Origin: CAYNLY01 sp964398225 | GTDB taxonomy: Bacteria > Pseudomonadota > Zetaproteobacteria > Mariprofundales > Mariprofundaceae | Direction of reading: 5' to 3' | DNA length: 15,713 bases | NCBI GenBank assembly: GCA_964398225.1 | Contig: CAYNLY010000036.1 | Location: forward strand, 1-15,713 | Shown here: piece by piece, positions 1-6,916 of the stretch | How positions within the stretch are numbered: position 1 is the stretch's first letter | How the letters are laid out: each line of letters begins with the position of its first letter | Translations under genes and position numbers: made by a program | The notes under the pieces: generated by a model | Databases searched by the model: none | What the model was told of the DNA's origin: nothing | What the model saw: the letters and a program-made list of their open reading frames with translations, nothing else

Positions 1-2
1 AC

Positions 3-383
3 GAGCGGCATCATCCGCCTGCGCCGATGCTCGAGGAGGAACTCGAGCTCAGCGACGAGCAGGTGGTGAAGCTGCATCACATCCGCAAGAGCTTCCGCCC
101 GAAGATGCGCAAGGTGCACGAGGAACTGCGCAAGCTGAAGCACGAACTGATGGAGCTTGATCCGGCCGATCCCGGCTACATGGACCGCGTGCGCAAACTG
201 GCGGCCCGCGAAGGCGAGCTGGTTGCGCGCCTGACCGTGCTGCGCGCCCGGATGCGCGCCGAGACCGCACGGGTGCTCACGCCCGAGCAGCGCCGAAAGG
301 CCCGGGCGCTGATGCAGGAACGCATCGAGCATCGGCACGGCGGGCATCCCCACGAGGGACGCGAACACTTCGATCGGCGGTAG
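3..383 (+). CDS. Spy/CpxP-like periplasmic protein, 5' end outside window
   Basis: The reading frame is open to the left edge, so the true start, probably with a signal peptide, lies upstream; the first ATG in the window is at 27. The visible part is almost entirely charged alpha helix. It has two copies of the LTxxQ-type motif of the Spy/CpxP/ZraP family: LSDEQ near the start of the visible part and LTPEQRRKA near its end. A His-rich tail (HRHGGHPHEGREH) follows. Family members are periplasmic chaperones or metal/stress-response accessory proteins that form cradle-like helical dimers. The gene is followed by a strong terminator, so it ends its transcription unit. The family call rests on the helical pattern and spaced motifs, not on a catalytic site. 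The histidine tail could bind metal, which is inference. Confidence 0.65.
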   Translation, partial: ERHHPPAPMLEEELELSDEQVVKLHHIRKSFRPKMRKVHEELRKLKHELMELDPADPGYMDRVRKLAAREGELVARLTVLRARMRAETARVLTPEQRRKARALMQERIEHRHGGHPHEGREHFDRR

Positions 384-404
384 AAACCCTGCATGGCGGA
401 AACG

Positions 405-439
405 GGCGGGCGGCCGGGCCGCCCGCCTTTCGCTTGTTT
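405..439 (+). terminator. Rho-independent terminator after the Spy-like gene
   Basis: A perfect 10-bp G+C stem (405-414 pairs with 418-427) with a 3-base loop is followed by a T-rich run (TTTCGCTTGTTT, 428-439). It lies 21 bases after the stop at 383 and just before uup, so it separates the two transcription units. Confidence 0.85.
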
Positions 440-463
440 GAGCCGCGGCCTAGCATCGGGAAC

Positions 464-2365
464 ATGCCGCTGGTCACGCTTTCCCATGTGCACAAGGCCT
501 ACGGGCCGCAGGTGCTGCTCGACGACGTGAGCCTGACCGTCCGCAAGGGCGCGCGGATCGGGCTGATCGGGCGCAACGGCGAGGGCAAGTCCACGCTGCT
601 TGGCATCATTGCCGGCCGGATCGAGCCGGATGCGGGCTCGGTGACCTTTGCGCGCGGAGTGCGGGTGGCGCTGCTTGCGCAGACGCCGGAGCTCGACGGG
701 AGTGGAACCGTGTTCGAGGCCGTGGCGGGCGCGCTTGAGGACACCGCAAAGCTGCTTTCGGACTATCATCAGGCCGTCGCGGCGCTGGAGCAGGATGCCG
801 GCGATCCATCACGGCTGGCCCGCGTGGATGCCCTTCAGGCCGAGATCGAGCGGGTGGGCGCCTGGCGGCTTCATGTCCGCATCGAAACGGTGATTTCCAG
901 GCTCGGGCTCGATGCCGACCGGCGCGTGGGCGAGCTTTCCGGCGGCTGGCAGCGTCGGGTGGCGCTGGCGCGGGCGCTTGTCGCCGAGCCCGATCTGCTG
1001 CTGCTCGATGAGCCGACGAACCATCTCGACGTCGCCTCGATCGAGTGGCTCGAGGAGTTTCTGGCCGACTTTTCCGGCGCGGTGCTGTTCGTCACCCATG
1101 ATCGCTATTTTCTCGATGCGGTGGCCGAGGAGATCGTCGAGCTCGATCGCGGCCGGCTCGCGCATTTTCCGTGCTCGTATGCGGAATATCTGGACCGGAA
1201 GGCCGAACTGCTCGCTCAGGAAGAGGCGCGGATGCGGCGTTTCGATCGCCTGCTCGCCGAGGAGGAGCGATGGATCCGGCGCGGGATTCCGGCGCGCCGC
1301 CGCCGCAACGAGGGGCGGGTTCGGGCCCTGGAGCAGCTGCGCCGGCAACGCGCGGAGCGAAGGCTGCGTAAGGGCGACGTCGAGCTGCGCGTGGCCGCCG
1401 GGGTCAAGCCCGGGCGGATGCTGATCGAGGCGGTGGAGGTGTCCCACCGGCTGGGCGATACGGTGATCGCCGAGCGCTTCAGCCACCGGATCATGGCCGG
1501 CGAGCGCGTGGGCCTGCTCGGGCCGAACGGGGTGGGCAAGACCACGATGTTGAGGATTCTGCTGGGCGAGATCCGGCCCGATGCCGGCCGCATCCGGCAC
1601 GGGGCCCGGCTCGTGCCGGCGTTTCTCGACCAGATGCGCGCGCTCGATCCCGCGGCCCGGGTTCGGGACGTGCTGTTGCCCGCTGGCGGCAACTACGTCT
1701 ACATCGCCGGCCACGAGCCCCGGCATGTCGTGTCCTACCTCGAGGATTTCCTGTTCGACCGCGAGCGGCTGAACGCGCCGGTTTCGGCGCTGTCCGGCGG
1801 CGAACGGGGGCGGCTGATGCTCGCCCGGCTGCTTCTTCAACCCGCGAACCTGCTGGTGCTGGACGAGCCGACCAACGATCTCGATCTCGGCACGCTGTCG
1901 GTTCTCGAACAGGCGCTGGCGCGTTTTCCCGGAACGATCCTGCTTGTTTCGCACGACCGCGCCTTCATGGACCGGGTGGTGCAGCGGGTGCTCGCGTTCG
2001 AGGGGGCGGGTCGGATCGTGCCGATCGAGGGAGGATGGTCGGACTATCAGGCCTGGCGGCTGCGGCGCATGGCCGAGCAGCGCCTGGATGCGGCCGCGGC
2101 GAAGCCAGCGAAGAAACCGGCGCCCGCGCGCCCGAGGAGCCGGCCGCGGCGGCTTTCCTACCACGAGCAGCGCGAGCTTGCGGCGCTGCCGGACCGGATC
2201 GAGGCGCTGGAGGCCGAAAAGGCGGAGATCGAGCGCCGTTTCTGCGATCCGGATTACTTCCGGCGCGATCCGGCATCCTTCCATCGCGACCGGGAGCGGC
2301 TCGCCGAGCTGGAGCGCGAGCTTGCCGCCGCCTATGATCGCTGGGAGGAGCTGGAGTCGGTCTGA
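464..2365 (+). CDS. uup: ABC-F family ATPase Uup
   Basis: This is a cytosolic twin-nucleotide-binding-domain ABC-F protein of 633 residues with no membrane segment. NBD1 has Walker A GRNGEGKST (about 36-44), signature LSGGW (about 158) and Walker B LLLLDEPTNHLD (about 178-189). NBD2 has GPNGVGKTT (about 353-361), LSGGE (about 443) and VLDEPTNDLD. Uup hallmarks are the inter-domain helix with IRRGIPARRRRNEGRVRAL, the NBD2 stretch YVYIAGHEPRHVVSYLEDF, and a C-terminal charged coiled coil (about 560-633) behind an Ala/Pro/Arg linker. Uup has been linked to transposon precise excision, branched DNA intermediates and ribosome function. ATG 464 was chosen because the longer frame would begin at a TTG (434) inside the terminator's T tract. 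The next gene starts 1 base after the stop, so uup heads an operon. Confidence 0.95.
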   Translation: MPLVTLSHVHKAYGPQVLLDDVSLTVRKGARIGLIGRNGEGKSTLLGIIAGRIEPDAGSVTFARGVRVALLAQTPELDGSGTVFEAVAGALEDTAKLLSDYHQAVAALEQDAGDPSRLARVDALQAEIERVGAWRLHVRIETVISRLGLDADRRVGELSGGWQRRVALARALVAEPDLLLLDEPTNHLDVASIEWLEEFLADFSGAVLFVTHDRYFLDAVAEEIVELDRGRLAHFPCSYAEYLDRKAELLAQEEARMRRFDRLLAEEERWIRRGIPARRRRNEGRVRALEQLRRQRAERRLRKGDVELRVAAGVKPGRMLIEAVEVSHRLGDTVIAERFSHRIMAGERVGLLGPNGVGKTTMLRILLGEIRPDAGRIRHGARLVPAFLDQMRALDPAARVRDVLLPAGGNYVYIAGHEPRHVVSYLEDFLFDRERLNAPVSALSGGERGRLMLARLLLQPANLLVLDEPTNDLDLGTLSVLEQALARFPGTILLVSHDRAFMDRVVQRVLAFEGAGRIVPIEGGWSDYQAWRLRRMAEQRLDAAAAKPAKKPAPARPRSRPRRLSYHEQRELAALPDRIEALEAEKAEIERRFCDPDYFRRDPASFHRDRERLAELERELAAAYDRWEELESV

Positions 2366-2366
2366 G

Positions 2367-2867
2367 ATGCTGTATTTCGCCTACGGATCGAACATGTCCA
2401 CGCCGCGGCTTCGGCGCCGGGTTTCGCGCGCCGTGCCGGTGGCGACCGCGCGCCTTCCCGGCTGCCGCCTGGCGTTTCACAAGCTCGGCGCCGACGGCTC
2501 CGGCAAGTGCGACGCCTGCCCTGCGGGCCGGGCGGAGGAGGTGGTCTGGGGCGTCGTTTTCGAACTGGACGAACGCGACCGCGCGCATCTGGACCGTGCG
2601 GAAGGCGCGGGGGTGGGCTACGAGCCGGTGCGGGTGCAGGTGTGGAGCGAACGCGGGGAGCGCATCACCGCGCTATCCTACCGGGCCGTGATGATCCGCC
2701 CCGGGCTGAAGCCGTTCGACTGGTATCTCGAGCATGTGCTGCGCGGCGCCTGCGAGCACGGGCTTCCCGCCGATTATGTGGCGGCAATCCGCGGTATCGG
2801 GGCAATGCCCGACCCGAATCGCGGGCGCTACCGGCAGGAGCTTTCGATCTACCGGGAGCGGCCGTGA
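2367..2867 (+). CDS. Gamma-glutamylcyclotransferase-like protein
   Basis: The protein is 166 residues long and begins with MLYFAYGSNM, the YGSN glycine/serine loop of the gamma-glutamylcyclotransferase (GGCT/AIG2-like, BtrG-like) fold, which binds the gamma-glutamyl amide and releases 5-oxoproline. The expected catalytic glutamate is present in LDRAEG (Glu79), followed by the typical GYEPVRVQV strand. The C-terminal part (PFDWYLEHVLRGACEHGLPADYVAAI) matches the family's usual ending. A CDAC pair at 48-51 is a small oddity. ATG 2367 lies 1 base after the uup stop, and the stop (2865-2867) overlaps the GTG start of the next gene, so translation is probably coupled. The true substrate (glutathione-derived or other gamma-glutamyl amines) cannot be told from sequence. 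Confidence 0.85.
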   Translation: MLYFAYGSNMSTPRLRRRVSRAVPVATARLPGCRLAFHKLGADGSGKCDACPAGRAEEVVWGVVFELDERDRAHLDRAEGAGVGYEPVRVQVWSERGERITALSYRAVMIRPGLKPFDWYLEHVLRGACEHGLPADYVAAIRGIGAMPDPNRGRYRQELSIYRERP

Positions 2868-3325
2868 ACGGCATCGCGGACAAGCCGCTGGAGGAGCTGA
2901 ACGACGCCGAATGGGAGGCGCTGTGCGACGGCTGCGGGCGCTGCTGCCTGCACCGTTTTTTCGACGAGCGCACGGGCATGATTCTGGAGACCGATGTCGC
3001 CTGCCGGCTGCTCGATCTCGAGCACTGCCGCTGCACCGATTACGCCCGCAGGCTTGAGCGCGTGGAGGGCTGCATCCGGGTGCGGGATCTTTCCCCCGCC
3101 GAGTATGCCTGGCTTCCCGAAACCTGCGCCTACCGGCTCAGGGCCGAAGGCAGGCCCCTGCCGGACTGGCACCCGCTCGTCAGCGGAAGCGCCGCTTCGG
3201 TGCATGAGGCGGGGGTTTCGGTCGCGGGCTTTGCGGTTTCGGAGCTGGCGGTGGACGAGGATGAAATCGAGCGGCGGATCGTGGCAGTATTGCCGCCCGT
3301 TGCCTTTGAGGAGGAGCAAGCATGA
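2864..3325 (+). CDS. YcgN-type cysteine-cluster protein (UPF0260)
   Basis: This cytosolic protein of 153 residues starts at a GTG overlapping the previous stop (GTGA). It carries the CxxCxxCC cluster (CDGCGRCC, Cys21, 24, 27, 28), followed by Cys47, Cys55, Cys57 (EHCRCTDYARR), Cys70 and Cys88. This matches the UPF0260/YcgN family in length and spacing and is related to YkgJ-type proteins. The cysteines suggest zinc or an iron-sulfur cluster; the family has no settled biochemical role. The neighbouring [2Fe-2S] ferredoxin overlaps by 4 bases (ATGA), which suggests a shared redox or metal context. The upstream extension of this frame is an out-of-frame shadow of the cyclotransferase gene. Confidence 0.88.
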   Translation: MNGIADKPLEELNDAEWEALCDGCGRCCLHRFFDERTGMILETDVACRLLDLEHCRCTDYARRLERVEGCIRVRDLSPAEYAWLPETCAYRLRAEGRPLPDWHPLVSGSAASVHEAGVSVAGFAVSELAVDEDEIERRIVAVLPPVAFEEEQA

Positions 3326-3639
3326 GTCAGCCCAAGCCGGAGATTCCGCTCTACCGCCGCCACGCGATTCTGTGCGTCGGCAAAAGCTGCGGCGAGAACA
3401 TGCCGCTGTTGCGCTATCTGAAGGATCGTCTGGCCGCCGAGGGGCTGGATTCCAGTGAAGTGCGCGCCAATCGCGCCGGCTGCTTCGGCGTCTGCGAGCA
3501 GGGGCCGATCATGGTCGTCTATCCCGAAGGCGTCTGGTACTGCCGGCTCGATGAGGCCGCGATCGACCGCATCATCGAGGAACATTTCAAGGGCGGCCGG
3601 ATCGTCGAGGAGTTCTGTTTTCACCGGAACTTCGTCTGA
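3322..3639 (+). CDS. Thioredoxin-fold [2Fe-2S] ferredoxin
   Basis: The protein has 105 residues and four conserved cysteines, C18 and C23 (LCVGKSCGEN) and C54 and C58 (RAGCFGVCEQGP), in the arrangement of the thioredoxin-like [2Fe-2S] ferredoxins (Shethna/NuoE-like). Each pair supplies two cluster ligands. MVVYPEGVWYC and the C-terminal helix DRIIEEH also fit the family. It is expected to be a soluble one-electron carrier; its partner is unknown. The start ATG sits in an ATGA overlap with the ycgN-type gene and has a good GAGGAGGAG Shine-Dalgarno just upstream (about 3308-3316). Confidence 0.9.
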   Translation: MSQPKPEIPLYRRHAILCVGKSCGENMPLLRYLKDRLAAEGLDSSEVRANRAGCFGVCEQGPIMVVYPEGVWYCRLDEAAIDRIIEEHFKGGRIVEEFCFHRNFV

Positions 3640-3646
3640 GGCGGGT

Positions 3647-3826
3647 GTGGGCGACGGCATCCTTCCCAAGGGTGAGCGGCTCCGGAACGCGGTTCGCTGG
3701 CTCGTGGAAGAGGGCGATTTTTCGCTCGAGGCCATCGAGGAGGCGTCGCGCCGCTTCGATCTGACGCCGGCCGAGGAGGATTTCCTGATCCGACATTTTG
3801 TCGCCGGCACGAAGCCGGAGGACTAG
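3647..3826 (+). CDS. Small protein of unknown function (59 aa)
   Basis: This short acidic, helical open frame directly follows the ferredoxin gene (7-base gap). The protein ends in SLEAIEEASRRFDLTPAEEDFLIRHF, which looks like a helical-hairpin domain. The only plausible initiator after the ferredoxin stop is GTG 3647. The GAGGCGG at 3638-3644 is close to it (2 bases), so the start is the weak point. The alternative upstream ATG at 3455 would run out of frame through the ferredoxin gene and is rejected. The stop TAG shares the palindrome CTAG with the stop of folE on the other strand. I do not recognise a function; operon position suggests a link to the ferredoxin/YcgN pair. Confidence 0.65.
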   Translation: MGDGILPKGERLRNAVRWLVEEGDFSLEAIEEASRRFDLTPAEEDFLIRHFVAGTKPED

Positions 3827-4422
3827 AGGCGCTTCTCCATGCCGATGAGCTGAAAGAGCTCGAGCCGCGAGGACGGGTTCTTCAGAAAGGCGCCGGTCAG
3901 CTTCGAGGTCGTGGTCCAGGAGTTCGGCTTGCGCACACCCCGGTGGCACATGCAGAAATGCTGGCACTGGATGATGACCGCCACCCCTTTGGGCTGGAGC
4001 ACGTCCTCGATCGCGTGGGCGATCTGCATTGTCAGCTTTTCTTGAACCTGCAGCCGCTTCGCGTAGCCCTCGACGACGCGCGCGAGCTTCGAAAGCCCCA
4101 CGACCCGGCCGCGCGGAATGTAGGCCACGTGCGCCTTGCCGACGAAGGGCACGAGGTGGTGCTCGCAATGGCTGTGCACGTCGATGTCCGACACCAGCAC
4201 GACCTCGTCGTAGCCCTCGACCTCCTCGAAGATCTTTTCCAGATGCTCGCGCGGGTCTTCCCGATAGCCGGCGAAGTGTTCCTGCATCGCGGCCAGCACG
4301 CGCGCCGGAGTCTCGAGAAGCCCCTCGCGGTCGGGATCCTCGCCGATGTATTCGAGCAGCGCGCGCACATGGCGCATCGCCTCGATGTTTCGGGGATCAC
4401 TCGGATCGAAAGCGTCGCTCAC
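3823..4422 (-). CDS. folE: GTP cyclohydrolase I
   Basis: This 199-residue enzyme converts GTP to 7,8-dihydroneopterin triphosphate, the first step of tetrahydrofolate synthesis. Zinc ligands of the family are present: Cys86 and His89 in HSHCEHHLVPF and Cys157 in QCQHFCMCHRGV. The substrate-loop and core motifs (DREGLLETPARV, GLSKLARVVEGYAKRLQVQE, RGVRKP, TTTSKLTGAF) fit FolE1. It acts as a toroidal decamer in the cytosol. The start is GTG 4422, with GAGGTG about 9 bases upstream as ribosome-binding site. It is divergent from the histidine phosphatase gene and tail-to-tail with the small ORF, sharing CTAG with its stop. The segment after Cys157 (PNSWTTTSKLTGAFLKNPSS) differs somewhat from the E. 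coli form but keeps the family pattern. Confidence 0.96.
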   Translation of the reverse strand: MSDAFDPSDPRNIEAMRHVRALLEYIGEDPDREGLLETPARVLAAMQEHFAGYREDPREHLEKIFEEVEGYDEVVLVSDIDVHSHCEHHLVPFVGKAHVAYIPRGRVVGLSKLARVVEGYAKRLQVQEKLTMQIAHAIEDVLQPKGVAVIIQCQHFCMCHRGVRKPNSWTTTSKLTGAFLKNPSSRLELFQLIGMEKRL

Positions 4423-4458
4423 CGGCAGGGCACCTCGCGTTCACGTCTTCGGGCGCCT

Positions 4459-4487
4459 ACGATAGCCTCGCATCCGGCCGCGGCCAA
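4459..4487 (-). promoter_or_regulatory. Candidate sigma-70 promoter for folE
   Basis: Read on the minus strand, TTGGCC (4487-4482) and TATCGT (4464-4459) are separated by exactly 17 bases. Each matches 4 of 6 consensus bases. Transcription would begin near 4452, about 30 bases before the GTG start. This is the only reasonable pair I see in the divergent folE/phosphatase gap (4423-4508). Confidence 0.4.
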
Positions 4488-4508
4488 GCCGTTTTTCCGG
4501 AGGGGTCC

Positions 4509-5096
4509 ATGTTCGTGCTCGACTTTCTGCGCCACGGCGCGCTGGTCGGAGGCGTGCGCTACCGGGGGCGCATCGACGATCCGCTCACGCCGGAGGGACG
4601 GGCGCAGATGGATCGGGTCTGGGCGCGGATCGCGGATGAGGTGGACCTGATCGTCTGTTCGCCGTTGTCCCGGTGCCGGCTTCCGGCCGAAGACTGGGCC
4701 GGAGAGGCCGGCATCGAATGCCGGATCGAGCCCCGGCTCGCCGAACTCGCCTACGGGGACTGGGAGGGGCTGGCACCTGCGCAGATCGAGCGGCGCTGGC
4801 CCGAGCTGTTCCGCCGCTGGCGGGAGGATCCGGCGGGCTTGAGGCCGCCGGGCGGCGAGGCGCCCGAGGAGCTGGTGGCGCGCGTCGAGGACTGGTGGCA
4901 CGAGGCCGTTCGAGCCTGGCAGGGAAAGCGCGTGCTCGCGGTCGGCCATTCCGGGCCGCTGCGCGTGCTGATCGCGCGGGTGCTCGGGGCGGGGCTTCGG
5001 GCAAGCCGCAGGCTCGACGTGCCCTACGCCTGCTGGTCCCGGTTCGCGGCCGATGCTCATGCCGGCTGGCTCGTGTTCCACAACCGCCTGCCCTGA
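4509..5096 (+). CDS. Histidine phosphatase family protein (CobC/phosphoglycerate mutase-like)
   Basis: The 195-residue cytosolic phosphatase has RHG at 8-10 with the phospho-accepting His9, Arg55 in CSPLSRC, the general-acid candidate Glu79 in LAELAYGDWEG, and His147 in VGHSGPLR. The opening (RHGALVGGVRYRGRIDDPLTPEG) resembles the alpha-ribazole-phosphatase (CobC)-like branch found in gammaproteobacteria. An alanine follows RHG where most members have glutamate. No other cobalamin gene is visible, so a role in B12 nucleotide-loop assembly is only one option; another small phosphomonoester is equally possible. ATG 4509 has a GGAGGGG Shine-Dalgarno at about 4499-4505. The gap to the next gene is 24 bases, so the two are probably co-transcribed. 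Confidence 0.85.
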   Translation: MFVLDFLRHGALVGGVRYRGRIDDPLTPEGRAQMDRVWARIADEVDLIVCSPLSRCRLPAEDWAGEAGIECRIEPRLAELAYGDWEGLAPAQIERRWPELFRRWREDPAGLRPPGGEAPEELVARVEDWWHEAVRAWQGKRVLAVGHSGPLRVLIARVLGAGLRASRRLDVPYACWSRFAADAHAGWLVFHNRLP

Positions 5097-5120
5097 TGTC
5101 CGGGCCGCACGGGGGGATGG

Positions 5121-5759
5121 ATGAACGCGACGCTGGATGCGCTGCTGAACGAGGCGGCAGAAGCGATCGCCGGGCAAGGATGGTGGTCCGCCGATGCGCT
5201 CCCCGAGGCCTTCTGGCGGTCGCTGCATGCCGAGGCCGCTCGCAGGTTCGATCTGGGCGACTACCGTCCGGCCACGGTCGGGAGCGCGCGGCTGCTTCGG
5301 CGCGGGACGCGTTCGGACTCGATCTGCTGGCTTGATCCGGACCGCGACCGGCGGGAGTTCTCGGCCTACTGGGAGCTGGTCGAATCGGTGCGCCGCACGA
5401 TGAACCGGTCCCTGATGCTCGGGCTTGAGCGCTTCGAGGCGCATCTGGCCTGCTACGCGCCCGGCGCGTTCTATGCGCGGCACCTGGACTGCCTCAGGGG
5501 CGACGACCGCCGGAGGCTCACGATGATCGTCTATCTGAATCCGGACTGGTCCGCCGGGGATGGCGGCATGCTCCGCCTGTATCTGGAGGACGGGACGCAT
5601 CGGGACCTGCCGCCGGAGGGCGGAAGGATCGTGCTGTTTCTGTCCGACCGGTTCGAACACGAGGTTCTGCCCGCGAAGCGCCGGAGGTTCGCCATCACGG
5701 GCTGGTTTCTGCGCCGGCCACTCGGCGGGCCCGGGTTCGCGATCCGGAATCAGGGCTGA
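5121..5759 (+). CDS. 2-oxoglutarate/Fe(II)-dependent prolyl-hydroxylase-like dioxygenase
   Basis: This 212-residue protein has a double-stranded beta-helix core. The Fe(II) facial triad is H121-x-D123 (YARHLDCLRGDDRRRLT) and His180 (DRFEHEVLP). Arg189 in the KRRRFAITGW stretch is the expected 2-oxoglutarate ligand. YLNPDW and GGMLRLYL are typical of the SM-20/EGLN-like bacterial branch. The best-studied relative of this type, the Pseudomonas prolyl hydroxylase, modifies elongation factor Tu, so EF-Tu is a possible substrate here (inference). ATG 5121 follows a GGGGGG run. An overlapping ATG at 5117 is out of frame. The last 10 bases overlap the flavodoxin gene on the other strand. Confidence 0.88.
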   Translation: MNATLDALLNEAAEAIAGQGWWSADALPEAFWRSLHAEAARRFDLGDYRPATVGSARLLRRGTRSDSICWLDPDRDRREFSAYWELVESVRRTMNRSLMLGLERFEAHLACYAPGAFYARHLDCLRGDDRRRLTMIVYLNPDWSAGDGGMLRLYLEDGTHRDLPPEGGRIVLFLSDRFEHEVLPAKRRRFAITGWFLRRPLGGPGFAIRNQG

Positions 5760-6298
5760 TCGAGAAGCCGCGCGGCGATTTCGACGACATGCGCGCCGTA
5801 GCTTCGCGCTGCGGTCAGTGCCGCGTCGCTGATGCCTTTGGGCATGCCCGCGGCATCGCCGGTGCGGGCATAGGCACCCCAGTGCAGGCCGCCGTCGGCG
5901 TATCCGGGCAGACTCTTCGGGAAACCCACGACGATCATCCCCTGTTCGAGAAAATGCGCGTGCAGCGCGATCATCGTCGTTTCCACGCCGCCGCCCGCGC
6001 CTCCGAATCCGCCGCCGGTCGCGAATACGCCGCCCACCTTGCCTTCCAGCAGCCCTTCCATCCACAGCTTGCCGGCCCGGTCGATCAGTTGCTTGACCTG
6101 CCAGGCCATCGAGCCCATGTGCACCGGCGTGCCGATGAAGATCACGTCGGCGGCGGTCAGCGCATCGAGTCCGGTTTCCTCGGCCCTGCTCAGACGCACC
6201 GAACACCCGGCCGCGGCCTGACAGCCGGCCGCGATGGCCTTCGCCATCCGTTCGGTGTTGCCGTAATCCGAATGATAGGCGATCAGCACGTTCAGCAT
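5750..6298 (-). CDS. WrbA-like flavodoxin / NAD(P)H:quinone oxidoreductase
   Basis: This protein of 182 residues has a flavodoxin fold. The FMN phosphate loop HSDYGNTERMAKAI is at the N-terminus, TPVHMGSMAWQVKQLIDRAG matches the WrbA strand-loop, and GGGFGGAGGGVETT matches WrbA's glycine-rich GGGxETT segment, followed by HAHFLEQGMIVVG. The reaction expected for the family is two-electron reduction of quinones by NAD(P)H with FMN. The GGFGGAGGG loop is longer than in E. coli WrbA, and the C-terminal part is divergent, so I withhold the wrbA symbol. ATG 6298 is chosen over GTG 6304 because the latter lies inside the strong Shine-Dalgarno. It is the last gene of the ubiG-lptD-surA-pdxA-algH operon. 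Confidence 0.85.
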   Translation of the reverse strand: MLNVLIAYHSDYGNTERMAKAIAAGCQAAAGCSVRLSRAEETGLDALTAADVIFIGTPVHMGSMAWQVKQLIDRAGKLWMEGLLEGKVGGVFATGGGFGGAGGGVETTMIALHAHFLEQGMIVVGFPKSLPGYADGGLHWGAYARTGDAAGMPKGISDAALTAARSYGAHVVEIAARLLDQP

Positions 6299-6302
6299 CT
6301 TC

Positions 6303-6310
6303 ACCTCCCC
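6303..6310 (-). promoter_or_regulatory. Ribosome-binding site of the flavodoxin gene
   Basis: GGGGAGGT on the minus strand ends 4 bases before ATG 6298, with its GGAGG core about 6 bases away. It contains the alternative GTG codon (6304-6302), which argues that ATG 6298 is the real start. Confidence 0.7.
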
Positions 6311-6319
6311 GCCTGGGTC

Positions 6320-6916
6320 TCAGGCATGGCCGATCTGGTCCGAAAGCTGGCCGCGGTCCACGCCGATGCAGCGGGCCGCGTATTCCCACCGGCCCTCCGG
6401 CGGCTCAATGAACAGCAGGTGATGGGTGGCGGGCGCCACGATCCAGCTGTTTTCGGCGAGTTCCTGCTCGAGCTGGCCGGAGGCCCAGCCGGCATAACCG
6501 AGCAGGAACAGGAAATGCTCCGGCCCCTGATTCCGCGCGATCGCCCGCAACACATCGCGCGAGGCCGAAAGATGCAGCTCGCTGGTGATCTGCATCGTGG
6601 CCTCATACACATGCCAGCCGTCGTGCAGCACGAAGCCACGGAACGGATCCACCGGCCCGCCCTCGAACACCGGAATCTCGCGGTGCCGGCTCCGGTCGAG
6701 CTGCTGCGGGGAAAGCTTGCGCGCCTCGTCCTCGTCCGGATACATGCCCAGCTCGTCCAGCACCTGCTCGAGCGCAAGCTCACGGGGCCGGTTCACGATC
6801 AGTCCCATCGCGCCCTGCTCGTCGTGATGGCAGATCAGCACGACCGAGTCCCGGAAGTTCGGGTCGGTCAGGCTGGGCGTGGCGAGCAGCGCCTGGCCGG
6901 TCAGGCAGGTGAGCAT
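6320..6916 (-). CDS. algH: YqgE/AlgH family protein (UPF0301)
   Basis: The protein has 198 residues and the UPF0301 pattern throughout: LTGQALLATPSLTDPNFRDSVVLICHHDEQGAMGLIVNRP at the N-terminus, then EGGPVDPFRGFVLHDG, LLGYAGWASGQLEQEL and the C-terminal EYAARCIGVD. It is a soluble single-domain protein. It was named for an alginate-regulation phenotype in Pseudomonas, but the biochemical role is unsettled. ATG 6916 lies inside the end of pdxA (16-base overlap) with GAAAGG about 6 bases upstream, so translation is probably coupled to pdxA. The longer upstream frame is a shadow of pdxA. Confidence 0.95.
   Translation of the reverse strand: MLTCLTGQALLATPSLTDPNFRDSVVLICHHDEQGAMGLIVNRPRELALEQVLDELGMYPDEDEARKLSPQQLDRSRHREIPVFEGGPVDPFRGFVLHDGWHVYEATMQITSELHLSASRDVLRAIARNQGPEHFLFLLGYAGWASGQLEQELAENSWIVAPATHHLLFIEPPEGRWEYAARCIGVDRGQLSDQIGHA

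Noticed and set aside
434..463. A ten-codon upstream extension of uup from TTG 434.
   Set aside because: The TTG lies in the T tract of the terminator, and Uup homologues begin at the equivalent of ATG 464.
809..2284. A 491-codon open frame on the minus strand.
   Set aside because: It is antisense to uup, which carries two full ATP-binding cassettes.
4458..4463. TACGAT as a -10 box for the histidine phosphatase gene.
   Set aside because: No -35-like hexamer at 16-18 bases upstream; the same bases fit better as part of the folE promoter on the other strand.
4419..6389. A 656-codon open frame on the minus strand.
   Set aside because: It is antisense to the phosphatase and oxygenase genes and out of frame with the flavodoxin. 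Its product is Arg/Pro-rich with no family pattern.
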